DNA of 64,000 nt from Methanobrevibacter oralis (GCF_001639275.1 NZ_LWMU01000114.1:1-64000); one strand, 5' to 3'; counted from the stretch's first letter, positions 27,592-36,315 are shown. The notes: a model not told the origin generated them from the sequence alone. Program-made: numbers and translations.

Positions 27592-28329
27592 ATGAAATGG
27601 AAAAAAATAGGAAATATATTAATTTTAGATAATAACTATGAATATGGCTCAAAAAGTGATTTAGAGGAATTATCTAAAAAACACGATGTTAAAACAATAA
27701 TGAAAATCAAACATATTCAAGGAACTAAAAGAGAACCTGTTTATGAGCTTATTTATGGTAATTCGACAGAAACAGTCCATAAAGAAAATGCTTGTTTATT
27801 TAAATTAGATTTAAGGAGGGTAATGTGGTCTAAAGGAAATAATAATGAACGTTTAAGAATAGCTAAACTTGTCGGTGATGGTGAAAAGGTTCTTGACATG
27901 TTTGCGGGAATTGGTTATTTTTCAATTCCAATAGGCGTTCATGCTAATCCTAAAGAAGTTAATTCTATCGAAATTAATCATAACTCATATTATTTTTTAT
28001 GTGAAAATATTAAATTAAACAATTTAAATTGTATAAATCCTATTTTAGGGGATTGTATGGTTGAAACTCCAAAATATAAAGCAGATAGGATAGTAATGGG
28101 TTATATTAAAACAACTCACCATTACTTAAAAGTAGCTATTGATAGTTTAAATAAAGGTGGTATTATTCACTATCATGAAACTGTTCCTGATAAATTAATC
28201 GAAACAAGACCAATTGAAAGAATTAAATTAGAATCTGGAGATAGACAAGTAGATCTCTTAAAAATAAATAAAATAAAAAAATATGCTCCAGGTGTAGAAC
28301 ATGTAGTTATTGACGCTCGGATAAATTAG
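27592..28329 (+). CDS. taw2: tRNA-Phe wyosine-pathway methyltransferase family (Taw2/Trm5-like)
   Basis: 245 residues of a class I SAM-dependent methyltransferase fold. DLRRVMWSKGNNNERLR leads into VLDMFAGIGYFSIPIG (SAM site). NSIEINHNSYYFLCENI and DRIVMGYIKTTHHYL follow. The MGY motif where Trm5 has an Asn-Pro/Leu-Pro element suggests Taw2, which transfers the aminocarboxypropyl group of SAM to the wyosine base at G37. Trm5 (m1G37) is the alternative. A GATATATAAAC promoter element lies about 30 bp upstream. The last 23 bp overlap the end of cofG on the other strand. Confidence 0.75.
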   Translation: MKWKKIGNILILDNNYEYGSKSDLEELSKKHDVKTIMKIKHIQGTKREPVYELIYGNSTETVHKENACLFKLDLRRVMWSKGNNNERLRIAKLVGDGEKVLDMFAGIGYFSIPIGVHANPKEVNSIEINHNSYYFLCENIKLNNLNCINPILGDCMVETPKYKADRIVMGYIKTTHHYLKVAIDSLNKGGIIHYHETVPDKLIETRPIERIKLESGDRQVDLLKINKIKKYAPGVEHVVIDARIN

Positions 28330-29407
28330 CTATTTTTTCTAAAAGATTATCATTTAACCATTCATTGTTAATGTATTTCTCATAAATACATAATCTTTCG
28401 ATTAATTTAAAACCAGCATCAGTAGTTAATTTTTCAAGTTCATCTAAAGTTGGCCAAGGACTTTTTGGATTTACGAAGTCATGGCTAAGTGGTGAAACTC
28501 CTCCCCAATCATCCGCACCACATAATAAGAAAATTTGGGCAGTATCATAATTTAGGTTAGGTGGAACTTGTATACTCACATCAGTATCTTTAAATAATAA
28601 TTTTCCAGCAATTACAGTTCTAATCATATCTAAAAAGCTCGGTTTTGGCCAATTGCACATTTCAATATCCGGCGTTGGTGTGAAATTTTGGATGATTATT
28701 TCTTGAATATGACCATATTTATCATATATCTCTCTAATTTTTAGTAAAGATTCAGCTATTTCTTCGGTTGTTTCTCCAATTCCTATTAATATTCCAGTTG
28801 TATATGGAATTTTAAGTTTTCCAGCATTTTCAATACTTTCTAATCGTAATTTAGGGTTTTTTCCAGGACTTTTTTTGTGAGCTTCAAGTTCCATCAATCT
28901 TTGCGATGAATTTTCAAGCATAAGTCCCATTGATGCATTGACTTCTTTTAGTTGTTTTAATGCATCATAGCTAAAATTACCTCCATTAGTGTGGGGTAAT
29001 AATGATGTTTCATTCAGTGTCATTTTACATACATCTACAACATAATCTGTCATTTTGTCATAGCCGTATTCATTTAATTTAATGCGAACATTTTCATCTT
29101 CATCAGCATCTTCACCAAAAGTAAATAAAGCTTCTTTACACCCAAATTTTTCTGCATTTTTTAATTCTAATAGAATTTCTTCTTTATTTTTTAAAATAAT
29201 TGCATCAGGATCATTAGGATTCTTTTTAAAATTACAATATCCACAATCATTTCTGCAGATTTCGGTTAATGGTATAAAAATATTTTTAGAATAAGTAATA
29301 AGATTATTCTTTCGATATTTAGAAATCTCAGCTATGTATTTTATTATTTCATCATCATTTGAGCTCAATATTTCGAAAATATCTTGTTTTGTTAAATTTG
29401 ATGTCAT
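28307..29407 (-). CDS. cofG: FO synthase subunit 1 (CofG)
   Basis: A 366-residue radical SAM enzyme. Cys51, Cys55 and Cys58 (CRNDCGYC) bind the 4Fe-4S cluster. LPHTNGGNFSYDALKQL, GILIGIGETTEEIAESL and LLCGADDWGGVSPLSHDFVN are typical of CofG. With CofH it builds the deazaflavin chromophore of F420 from tyrosine and a riboflavin precursor; cofH is not in this window. The start overlaps the end of the preceding gene by 4 bp, so the two are coupled. Its 3' end overlaps the converging taw2-like gene. Confidence 0.95.
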   Translation of the reverse strand: MTSNLTKQDIFEILSSNDDEIIKYIAEISKYRKNNLITYSKNIFIPLTEICRNDCGYCNFKKNPNDPDAIILKNKEEILLELKNAEKFGCKEALFTFGEDADEDENVRIKLNEYGYDKMTDYVVDVCKMTLNETSLLPHTNGGNFSYDALKQLKEVNASMGLMLENSSQRLMELEAHKKSPGKNPKLRLESIENAGKLKIPYTTGILIGIGETTEEIAESLLKIREIYDKYGHIQEIIIQNFTPTPDIEMCNWPKPSFLDMIRTVIAGKLLFKDTDVSIQVPPNLNYDTAQIFLLCGADDWGGVSPLSHDFVNPKSPWPTLDELEKLTTDAGFKLIERLCIYEKYINNEWLNDNLLEKIANLSERQ

Positions 29408-29844
29408 ATTTCTCTTTTTGAAACAGTTACTTCAACATAAAGCGGTGGAAGCTCATTTTTATCTTCCCATATTGCTATTACAACATCAAAATTAGGAAGT
29501 TCAAAAACTTTGTATTCAACAACAAGACCTAAGGATTCTAATTCTTTTTGCATCCTAATGAATCCTCTGTTATCGATGTTAGCAGAGTTTAAATCATTTT
29601 TTTGAATGTGTTTATCTCCTGATTTTAAAATTTCAGTTATTTTCTCCGAACTAGCTTCTATTTCACTTCCTCCAAGTTGTTCTCCAATTTTTGAAAGTTT
29701 TAAAGAAAATTCATTAATAGGAATAATTTTTCTTGATTTTCCTCTTACAATTAAAATCTCATCATTATCAATAGCTGGTCTTGAACCTTTAAATGCATCA
29801 AAAAATCCCATTACTTGACCAGCAATTTCATAAGTTTTTTTCAT
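29404..29844 (-). CDS. Conserved methanogen protein, probably DUF2120
   Basis: 146 residues, soluble, no Cys and no membrane segment. I recognise it only tentatively as the DUF2120 family of methanobacterial proteins. Visible features are GFFDAFKGSRPAIDNDEILIVRGKSRKIIPI near the N-terminus and a closing beta stretch PLYVEVTVSKREI. It lies between mptA (4 nt upstream) and cofG (overlapping by 4 bp), both cofactor genes. A link to F420 or methanopterin synthesis is possible but unproven. Confidence 0.6.
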   Translation of the reverse strand: MKKTYEIAGQVMGFFDAFKGSRPAIDNDEILIVRGKSRKIIPINEFSLKLSKIGEQLGGSEIEASSEKITEILKSGDKHIQKNDLNSANIDNRGFIRMQKELESLGLVVEYKVFELPNFDVVIAIWEDKNELPPLYVEVTVSKREI

Positions 29845-29848
29845 TTAA

Positions 29849-30787
29849 TCAAACCCTTAGTTCAGATTTTAATTCGCCAATTGTTGTTGTTTTTTCTGCA
29901 AATGCATTATGTCTATGGATACTCTCTTGATTTTCTTGACGTGCAGTAACTGAAATGAAATCTGGGAAATCAGCATATTTTTTAGCTACTTTTTCCATCA
30001 TATTTCTAACACAATCTTCAACGAAAACCGGTTTTTTATGAGCATTCATAACTGTTGCATTTTCATCGGGTCTTTTTAATAGTTCACAAACTGGTGAACT
30101 CATTGAATCCTCAATAATATGGATGAGATCTTCGGCTTCTACTTTTTTATTTTCAGGAACTTCAATGAATAATGTTCCAATTCCTCTTTGATTATGTGAA
30201 GCAAATGTTACAGTATCTAATACTTTTTGTGTGGTTTCTTCATCTAAGAATTCTAATAATTTATTTTTATCAGATTCTCTTACAGATTCTTGAGCACAAG
30301 GACAAACGGTCATTCCAATCACTTCAGCACCAATGCTTTTTCTAATTGTGATATTTCCTGCTTCATCTCTAAAACCAATAGCTTTTGCTTTTAGCTTAGC
30401 CATTTCTTGGGTTTTATTTTTAGTTACTGGTGATTCCCTCATAAACATGAAATCTGTTGTCATATTTATTTCGACACGTTTAGCATATTCGTGTTTAATC
30501 ATCATTTTATCTACTATTTTAGCACATAATGATTCAATGTCTATTGTATTATCATTAGCTACAGTTTCAACAACTTCACTAATAGCTTCAGGATTTCTAG
30601 ACATGTGTATTCCTTTTTGATTATTTGGTAGGTCTACAAATGCATCAAATGTGGGTAATAAAATAATAGGTCTCTTATTTTTTCTTTCAACTTGTAATAA
30701 TTTCTTAACTCCAGTTACACCTACTCTAGTTAATTTAATAGGAATATTTGGAGTATCGTCTTGTGTATCAGGTAAACATACGACCAA
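29849..30787 (-). CDS. mptA: GTP cyclohydrolase MptA
   Basis: 312 residues of the type IB (FolE2/COG1469) cyclohydrolase family. LPDTQDDTPNIPIKLTRVGVTGVKKLL is the family N-terminus, MTVCPCAQ has the metal-binding Cys region, and HNQRGIGTLFIEV the substrate region. MptA makes 7,8-dihydroneopterin 2',3'-cyclic phosphate, the first step to methanopterin. The same GTP-derived pterin chemistry relates it to the queD/queE genes at 6 kb. The start is a TTG at 30787 preceded by GAGGTT; the nearby ATG is out of frame. Confidence 0.9.
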   Translation of the reverse strand: MVVCLPDTQDDTPNIPIKLTRVGVTGVKKLLQVERKNKRPIILLPTFDAFVDLPNNQKGIHMSRNPEAISEVVETVANDNTIDIESLCAKIVDKMMIKHEYAKRVEINMTTDFMFMRESPVTKNKTQEMAKLKAKAIGFRDEAGNITIRKSIGAEVIGMTVCPCAQESVRESDKNKLLEFLDEETTQKVLDTVTFASHNQRGIGTLFIEVPENKKVEAEDLIHIIEDSMSSPVCELLKRPDENATVMNAHKKPVFVEDCVRNMMEKVAKKYADFPDFISVTARQENQESIHRHNAFAEKTTTIGELKSELRV

Positions 30788-30966
30788 TGTGATAACCTCA
30801 AATTATTAATTAAATATTTATATTATTATTGATTATTAGTTTTATAAATATCTTTTTTAATTTTTTCTTGTAAAATGAATGTTTTTTTGTAAAATTTATA
30901 AAAAAATTCTTAAAGTGATGGTTATTTATCAAAAGTATTGGTTTAGTTTCACTTTTTAATATATTT

Positions 30967-31443
30967 TTATAAAATGTTTGAAGAACCCATGTCTTCTTTG
31001 ATTACATCCAATACTGTCTGGGTGTAAGTCCTTTCAATCATAGGGTCTTTTAACAATTCTTTAATAAATACATTCAGTTCGGTTGTATTTCTAAATTTAG
31101 CAATTAAGAATGCATCATATTCTCCTGTAACATCGTATATTCCAACAACATTTTTATTAAAGAATGTTTTTTCTTCCCAATTTTTAAGTTTTCCACCTTT
31201 TACTCTTACACCAATAATTGTTGTAAGAACAAAACCGAGTTTTTCATGATCTATTACTGGTGAGAATTTTTTAATTACTCCAGATTTGACCATTTTGTCA
31301 ATACGATTGTGTATAGTTCCAACAGATACATCTAAACTACGTGAAATTTGTCTGTATGAAGTTCTTACATCTTCATTAATTATTTTGAGTATGTTAATGT
31401 CGGTGTCATCTAGTTTTATTACGTCATCTTTAGTTTTTACCAT
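30967..31443 (-). CDS. Lrp/AsnC family transcription regulator
   Basis: 158 residues. The N-terminal winged helix (about 10-60) reads LDDTDINILKIINEDVRTSYRQISRSLDVSVGTIHNRI, and a RAM ligand-binding domain (about 75-150) follows. GTGAT lies just before the ATG. An inverted repeat overlaps the region 17-39 bp upstream of the start, suggesting autoregulation. No neighbour operon points to a specific target or effector; amino acids are usual for the family. Confidence 0.85.
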   Translation of the reverse strand: MVKTKDDVIKLDDTDINILKIINEDVRTSYRQISRSLDVSVGTIHNRIDKMVKSGVIKKFSPVIDHEKLGFVLTTIIGVRVKGGKLKNWEEKTFFNKNVVGIYDVTGEYDAFLIAKFRNTTELNVFIKELLKDPMIERTYTQTVLDVIKEDMGSSNIL

Positions 31444-31745
31444 ACTATCACATTTTTATAATTGAAATTTTATAATTCAATTTTACTTTAACCTTAGTTA
31501 TTTAACTTATATTATTTAAAACTTTTTTATTTAAGTAATTAATTTTTTACAATTTAACTTTTATTTTATTATTTTTTTTAAGATGTTTATGAATTATTTT
31601 TATTTTTTTTAAGCTTATTTTGCATTATATTAAAATCATTAACTTGCAATGAAAATGCAATGTTATTTATTATATTTGTTTTATATTAAAATTTTGTTCA
31701 AATATTTTTAAACAAATTTAGGAATACCTTAATTTTAATAATTTT
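31444..31745. other. 302-bp interval between trm1 and the Lrp gene
   Basis: AT-rich and without an open frame worth calling. It holds the Lrp inverted repeat and, further out, TTGCA/TGCAA (31644-31660), an inverted repeat with a 7-bp spacer that lies about 200 bp before the Lrp start. Nothing else is seen. Confidence 0.5.
31460..31482. promoter_or_regulatory. Inverted repeat upstream of the Lrp gene
   Basis: AATTGAA (31460-31466) and TTCAATT (31476-31482) with a 9-bp AT spacer, 17-39 bp before the Lrp start. The position is right for a repressor site over the core promoter or leader. Confidence 0.4.
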
Positions 31746-32906
31746 TTATTCAGTTAGTCTTAATAAAATTCTTTTTATATCAGTGATTGTAGCATCACTT
31801 TTTATTCCTAATGGATTGAAATGTGTTTTATATGCTACAAAGTTTTCTTTTTTAAGTTCATCAAAAACCAAATCTAATTTTGGAGCACTAATTTTAAGAT
31901 TTTTACAGATTGTGTGGACATCAAAAAATGTAATTGGAGCATTTGACTCTGAAAGACAGCTATTTAATAATTTTAATGCTATTTTTTCACTATTTATTTT
32001 TTTATGATTTATTTCATTAATCATTTTTTCAATAAATTTTTCATCTCCGATTTTTCCAAGCCACATTGGTCCTGCATGAATTAATTTTTCACCACAAATA
32101 GGACAAACATCATCAAGACTACTAGCTAGTCCATAATTAATTTGACGATGTAAACATTCTTTACAATGACTTATGTATCCAATATTTTTTAAAGATTCAT
32201 CACTTTTTTTTGAACCTTTTTTTACTTCAATATAAAGTCTCATATAATGTTCAGTACTATGGGATAATTTAATTTCAATGTACTTTTTGTATTTTGCAAG
32301 GGTTAATGCAACAAATCCTGCTAAAATCCTGATTCCATTTTCATGACAATATTCACTTTTGTAAGGTTTAGCATTATATTTACGTATGCAAGGTTCTTTG
32401 TAAGTTCCACAAAGTGCAGATGTATCTGTTGCAGTTACACATAATAATGAATCTTTACGAGCACAATAACCTGTGGAATCTAAGAATGGTGAAGGAGTTC
32501 CAAATGGATCAATGTCAATTACATCAAATTTTCCTCTATTGAGCCTTAAAAACATACTAGCATCATGTTGATTCACTTCAACATTTGAAAGATTATTTAA
32601 TTCAATATTATGTCTTTCAAAATAGTTAGCTAACTCATCGATATCATTAATAGCTACATTTTCAATACCATTAATTTCATTCTTATATCGGATTCCTCTA
32701 ATGCCACTACCTCCAAACAAATCACAAACATTTAATTTGCGGTTTTGCTCTTTTTGAAAAATTTGTATGGCTAATATGGATAAATCTCTATTTAGTTCCA
32801 TGTGTGGATTATAAAATACAGGTGCATCTGATGAAATTTTATCGAATTCAGGGAATTCTATTTTTGTTAATCCTTCTTCAATACATTTAATTTTATTTTC
32901 ATCCAT
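31746..32906 (-). CDS. trm1: tRNA (guanine26-N2)-dimethyltransferase (Trm1)
   Basis: 386 residues. FYNPHMELNRDLSILAIQ and VCDLFGGSGIRGIRYKNEI form the SAM site. DIDPFGTPSPFLDS is the catalytic D-P-F-G motif. Four cysteines in HCKECLHR and CPICGEK give the zinc site before a C-terminal winged-helix part. It makes m2,2G at tRNA position 26. GAGTGAGAATTA precedes the ATG, and the gene diverges from the aminotransferase at 33 kb. Confidence 0.95.
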   Translation of the reverse strand: MDENKIKCIEEGLTKIEFPEFDKISSDAPVFYNPHMELNRDLSILAIQIFQKEQNRKLNVCDLFGGSGIRGIRYKNEINGIENVAINDIDELANYFERHNIELNNLSNVEVNQHDASMFLRLNRGKFDVIDIDPFGTPSPFLDSTGYCARKDSLLCVTATDTSALCGTYKEPCIRKYNAKPYKSEYCHENGIRILAGFVALTLAKYKKYIEIKLSHSTEHYMRLYIEVKKGSKKSDESLKNIGYISHCKECLHRQINYGLASSLDDVCPICGEKLIHAGPMWLGKIGDEKFIEKMINEINHKKINSEKIALKLLNSCLSESNAPITFFDVHTICKNLKISAPKLDLVFDELKKENFVAYKTHFNPLGIKSDATITDIKRILLRLTE

Positions 32907-33016
32907 TAATTCTCACTCTTAAATTAGCTTATTAAGTAATATTTTAAATATTATTAGATTTAAATATTTAAGTATAAGGAATACGTTAATCGATTTTTTA
33001 AGATATGGTGATAAAT

Positions 33017-34123
33017 TTGTCAGATATTAAAGTTCCAATTGCAAAACCAATAATAGGCGAAGAAGAAATAAATAATGTAGTCGATGTTCTTAAATCAGGA
33101 ATGATTGCTCAGGGACCTAAAGTTGAAGAATTTGAGAAAAAATTTGCTCAATGGGTAGGGGTAAAACATGGTATAGCTGTAAATTCTGGAACTGCTGCAT
33201 TGCACGTTGCTTTATTATCCTGTGGTGTAGGTAAAGGTGATGAAGTAATAACAACTCCATTTACATTTATTGCAAGTGGTAATGCAATTATTTACACTGG
33301 AGCTACTCCGATTTTTGCAGATATAAATTTAGACACCTACACGATTAATCTTGATTCCATTGAAGGATTAATCACCGATAAAACAAAAGCAATTTTACCA
33401 GTTCATTTATATGGTCAATCTGCAGAAATGGATAAAATAAATGAACTCGCTGAAAAATATGGATTAATTGTTATTGAAGATGCGGCTCAAGCTCATGGAG
33501 CTACTTATAATGATAAAACCGTTGGAAGTATGGGAGATATGGCTTGTTTTAGTTTTTACCCAACTAAAAACATGACAACCTCGGAAGGAGGAATGATTAC
33601 TACTGATGATGATGACTTAGCTGACATGGCAAGAATATTTAGAGCTCATGGAGCTAGTGTAAGATATCACCACGATGAAATTGGTTATAATTATAGAATG
33701 ACTGACATAAGTGCAGCTATTGGTCTTGCACAAATGGATAAAATCGACATGTTTAATGAAAAAAGACAAAAAAATGCTAACTATCTTAATGAGGGTTTAA
33801 AAGAGATAGATGGGATTAAAACACCATGTTGCTTGGAAAAATCAAAACATGTTTACCATCAATATACTATTCTAGTTGAAAAAGGAGATCGTGATGATTG
33901 GGTTACTATTATAAATGATGAGGGTGTAGGTACAGGTATTCATTATCCAATTCCATTATACAATCAACCAGTATACAAATCATTAGGATTTGATGGTGAA
34001 TGTCCTAATGCTGAACTTGCTGCAGACAATGTGATTTCATTGCCAGTTCATCCTTCACTAACAAAAAAAGATTTAGATTTAGTAATTAGTGCTGTTAAAA
34101 AGGCATCTGATGAAATTAACTAA
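33017..34123 (+). CDS. DegT/DnrJ/EryC1-type PLP sugar aminotransferase
   Basis: About 368 residues. A TTG at 33017 is preferred because GGTGAT (33007-33012) lies 4 nt before it; the ATG at 33005 is the alternative. VPIAKPIIGEEEINNV is the family N-terminus. GIAVNSGTAALHVAL is the PLP phosphate cup, EDAAQAHGATY binds PLP, and the Schiff-base Lys is in SFYPTKNMTTSEGG. Such enzymes aminate keto sugars for surface polysaccharide or glycan synthesis. No other sugar gene is adjacent, so the substrate cannot be told. Confidence 0.85.
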   Translation: MSDIKVPIAKPIIGEEEINNVVDVLKSGMIAQGPKVEEFEKKFAQWVGVKHGIAVNSGTAALHVALLSCGVGKGDEVITTPFTFIASGNAIIYTGATPIFADINLDTYTINLDSIEGLITDKTKAILPVHLYGQSAEMDKINELAEKYGLIVIEDAAQAHGATYNDKTVGSMGDMACFSFYPTKNMTTSEGGMITTDDDDLADMARIFRAHGASVRYHHDEIGYNYRMTDISAAIGLAQMDKIDMFNEKRQKNANYLNEGLKEIDGIKTPCCLEKSKHVYHQYTILVEKGDRDDWVTIINDEGVGTGIHYPIPLYNQPVYKSLGFDGECPNAELAADNVISLPVHPSLTKKDLDLVISAVKKASDEIN

Positions 34124-34144
34124 ATTCTTTCTATTTAAGAATTT
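34122..34144 (+). terminator. Hairpin after the aminotransferase gene
   Basis: AAATTCTT (34122-34129) and AAGAATTT (34137-34144) form an 8-bp stem that starts in the stop codon. No strong T-run follows, so it is a weak call. Confidence 0.35.
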
Positions 34145-34207
34145 CACCCATTCGAACTTTCTTTGAAAATTAAAATAGTAATTATTTTATAATTTGGATG
34201 TTATATT

Positions 34208-35149
34208 TTATTTAAAATTACATGTAGGGTCTGAAGAAAATATGTTTCCATCTTTTAATGCTTGACTTCTACAGCCTCCGCATTTATATTTATGCGAACA
34301 ATCATTACAAATTCCTATTCTTTTACATCTTAAATTTTTCAATAAATCAGAGTTCCAAATTTCATTAAAATCATCTTTTAATATATTGCCTAATTTTATA
34401 GGTAAATTACTACAAGGCAAAATATCCCCATTATATTTTACAGCAAAAAGAGATTTTCCCACTTCACAACCACTAGCTTTATCATCCCAAAGAATCCATT
34501 GTGGATAAAACATGAAAATTTTTATTGATGGTTTTTGATTTTTCATGTACTTATAAACATTATCTAAAAATTTTTCGGTTTCTAAAGAGTTTAACATTAA
34601 ATTTTTTAAATTTATTCCTCTTCCACTAGGATTTAATGCTTCAAATGTAATGGAATCTAATTTTAAGTCTTTTGCCAGTTTTATTAAATTTATAAAATCG
34701 TGAACATTATTTTTACTCACACAGATACTCATATCTACTGGAATATTTTGATCTTTAATAAGTTTTGCTGCATTTACTGCACTATTATATGAATTATCTC
34801 TATATTCGTTATGTATATTTGCATTTGTAGACTCAAAGCTTATGCTAACTCCATCTATACCAATTTTTGATAAATTTTTTGCTATTTTATTATTTATTAA
34901 AGAACCATTTGTCAGTATAGTTGTTTCAAAATATTTTTTTGATTCTTTAATTATATCAAAAATATCTGGTCTCAAAAAAGGCTCTCCGCCAGTTATTATT
35001 AATTTATCAATATTTATTTCATTCAAAGAATTAATTACTTCTAAAATGGTGGTCAATGACTCAAAATTATAATTATTATTTATTGAATTCATATAACAAT
35101 AAGAACATTTTAAATTGCAGTATTCAGTAACTCTCATTACACATTTCAT
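34208..35149 (-). CDS. Radical SAM/SPASM peptide-modifying enzyme (second)
   Basis: 313 residues from the ATG at 35149; 35137 and 35176 are other possible starts. The radical SAM cluster is Cys11, Cys15 and Cys18 (CNLKCSYC), with ITGGEPFLRPD as the SAM-binding motif. The C-terminal SPASM domain has Cys in SGCEVG, ILPCSN, CKRIGICNDC, YKCGGC and PTCNFK, enough for two auxiliary 4Fe-4S clusters. It overlaps the end of the first radical SAM gene by 26 bp and is the last gene of the peptide operon. SPASM enzymes act on ribosomally made peptides, forming thioether, C-C or epimerised residues. The actual reaction here is unknown. Confidence 0.85.
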   Translation of the reverse strand: MKCVMRVTEYCNLKCSYCYMNSINNNYNFESLTTILEVINSLNEINIDKLIITGGEPFLRPDIFDIIKESKKYFETTILTNGSLINNKIAKNLSKIGIDGVSISFESTNANIHNEYRDNSYNSAVNAAKLIKDQNIPVDMSICVSKNNVHDFINLIKLAKDLKLDSITFEALNPSGRGINLKNLMLNSLETEKFLDNVYKYMKNQKPSIKIFMFYPQWILWDDKASGCEVGKSLFAVKYNGDILPCSNLPIKLGNILKDDFNEIWNSDLLKNLRCKRIGICNDCSHKYKCGGCRSQALKDGNIFSSDPTCNFK

Positions 35150-36131
35150 CTTTAAACATCCAACATTGAGGATCATTTCCTAAATAATAACCGTTTGAAT
35201 GTGCAGCGCCTCGGCATCCTCCACACAAATATTTATATTTACAATCAATACAATTTTCAATTAAATTTCTATTTCTTAGATTTTTAAAAATAATTGATTT
35301 TTCCCAAATTTCTTTCAAAGTCAGTCTATTTAAATTTCCTGAATTAATTTGTAATCTGGGGCATGGAAAGACAGATAAATCTTGATTGATGCACAATGCT
35401 GATGTTCCAGCAGTACATCCTCCACATATGTGAGTTTTATTTAGGTATGCTTCTAAATTTTCGCTAAATATTAACCATAATGGATCATTTGATCCAACAT
35501 TTAATCCAGTTTCATCTGAATAGGATTTCATTAATTTAAATACATTTATTATATCTTTAAATGTTAATTGATTGTAATTTTCGTTTTTATTTATTGGAGT
35601 AACTCTCTCTATAATGCATCTGTCAACATTATTGTTCAATGCTAAGTCTAAATAATTTTTGACATCGTAATAATTATTTTTCATTAATGTCATCCTTAGA
35701 GAGGTATAAATTCCATTTTTTTTCAGATTTTGGATTGCTTTGATTGATTTATCAAAAGTTCCTTTTCCTCTAATTGAATCATTAATTTTCTTACAAGATC
35801 CATCAACACTAATTGTAACATCAACATTGTATTTTTTTAGTTTTTTAATAGTATTTTCAGTTATTGTGGTTCCATTTGAAGTAATATGGTTAGTTAATGA
35901 CAAATTATGAGAATATTCTAAAATTTTATATATTTCTGAATGTAATAATGGTTCTCCTCCACTAAATATCACATTTTTAGTTCCTAAATCAACGGCTTGG
36001 TTTAGTATATTTTTAATTATTTCTAAGGATAAATCATCATATTTTGAATATTTACTAGCATAACAATAACCACAATTTAAATTACAACGACCAGTTATAT
36101 GAAATACTAATAAAAACGGAGTAAATTCCAT
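35124..36131 (-). CDS. Radical SAM/SPASM peptide-modifying enzyme (first)
   Basis: 335 residues. Cys16, Cys20 and Cys23 (CNLNCGYC) bind the SAM cluster, and FSGGEPLLHSEIY is the GGE motif. The SPASM part runs from THICGGCTAGTSALC through FPCPRLQ, NCIDCKYKYLCGGCRG and DPQCWM. GGTGAT lies 3 nt before the ATG at 36131. It follows the 15-residue peptide gene by 63 bp, with a hairpin between. It is related to, but clearly different from, the second enzyme, so two distinct modifications or a paired action are likely. The substrate is inferred to be the upstream peptide. Confidence 0.85.
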   Translation of the reverse strand: MEFTPFLLVFHITGRCNLNCGYCYASKYSKYDDLSLEIIKNILNQAVDLGTKNVIFSGGEPLLHSEIYKILEYSHNLSLTNHITSNGTTITENTIKKLKKYNVDVTISVDGSCKKINDSIRGKGTFDKSIKAIQNLKKNGIYTSLRMTLMKNNYYDVKNYLDLALNNNVDRCIIERVTPINKNENYNQLTFKDIINVFKLMKSYSDETGLNVGSNDPLWLIFSENLEAYLNKTHICGGCTAGTSALCINQDLSVFPCPRLQINSGNLNRLTLKEIWEKSIIFKNLRNRNLIENCIDCKYKYLCGGCRGAAHSNGYYLGNDPQCWMFKDEMCNESY

Positions 36132-36149
36132 AATATCACCTTATTTTAA

Positions 36150-36179
36150 ATGAGAGGCAAAATATATTTTACCCCTCAT
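36150..36179 (-). terminator. RNA hairpin between the small peptide gene and the radical SAM genes
   Basis: Read on the minus strand, a 30-nt element ATGAGGGGTAAAAT...TTTTGCCTCTCAT folds nearly end to end. Two positions pair as G-U on the minus-strand RNA but would be A/C mismatches on the plus strand. This shows which transcript it is for. It lies 16 nt after the peptide stop and 19 nt before the next start, and is followed by TTAAAATAAGG rather than a pure T-run. It may be an attenuator or RNA stabiliser. Confidence 0.6.
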
Positions 36180-36194
36180 TCTGTTTTCCAATGT

Positions 36195-36242
36195 TTAATG
36201 GTTATGTTTGCAACCTAACATCAAAAATTCTTCATAGCTCAT
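36195..36242 (-). CDS. 15-residue candidate RiPP precursor peptide
   Basis: ATG at 36242 to TAA at 36195-36197 encodes MSYEEFLMLGCKHNH. GGTGAT (36248-36253 on the minus strand) is spaced 5 nt before the ATG, the same arrangement as the proven-looking genes of this genome. The peptide divides into an acidic, aromatic N-terminal half (SYEEFL), suited to leader recognition, and a C-terminal Cys-Lys-His-Asn-His that could be the modified, metal-binding core. It is the first gene of an operon with two SPASM radical SAM enzymes. No experimental counterpart is known to me. A chance short frame is possible but unlikely given the ribosome site, position and following hairpin. Confidence 0.65.
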   Translation of the reverse strand: MSYEEFLMLGCKHNH

Positions 36243-36283
36243 AATTTATCACCTATTCTCTTTTTACAATTAATACTAATACT

Positions 36284-36315
36284 ATTAATTAGTAATAACT
36301 AATTAATAATTAGTT
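36284..36315. promoter_or_regulatory. Overlapping palindromes upstream of the peptide operon, candidate operator
   Basis: ATTAATTAGT-AATA-ACTAATTAAT (36284-36307) is a perfect 10-bp-arm palindrome. AACTAATTA-A-TAATTAGTT (36297-36315) is a second perfect one sharing a half site. They lie 42-73 bp before the peptide start and just downstream of a TATA-like TTATATAGTATAAT on the minus strand (about 36336-36350). That is where an archaeal repressor would block the start site. Confidence 0.5.

Noticed and set aside
30912-30960. Second small peptide gene upstream of mptA
   Set aside because: A GTGATGG-led short frame gives a hydrophobic 13-residue product with poor spacing and no linked enzymes.
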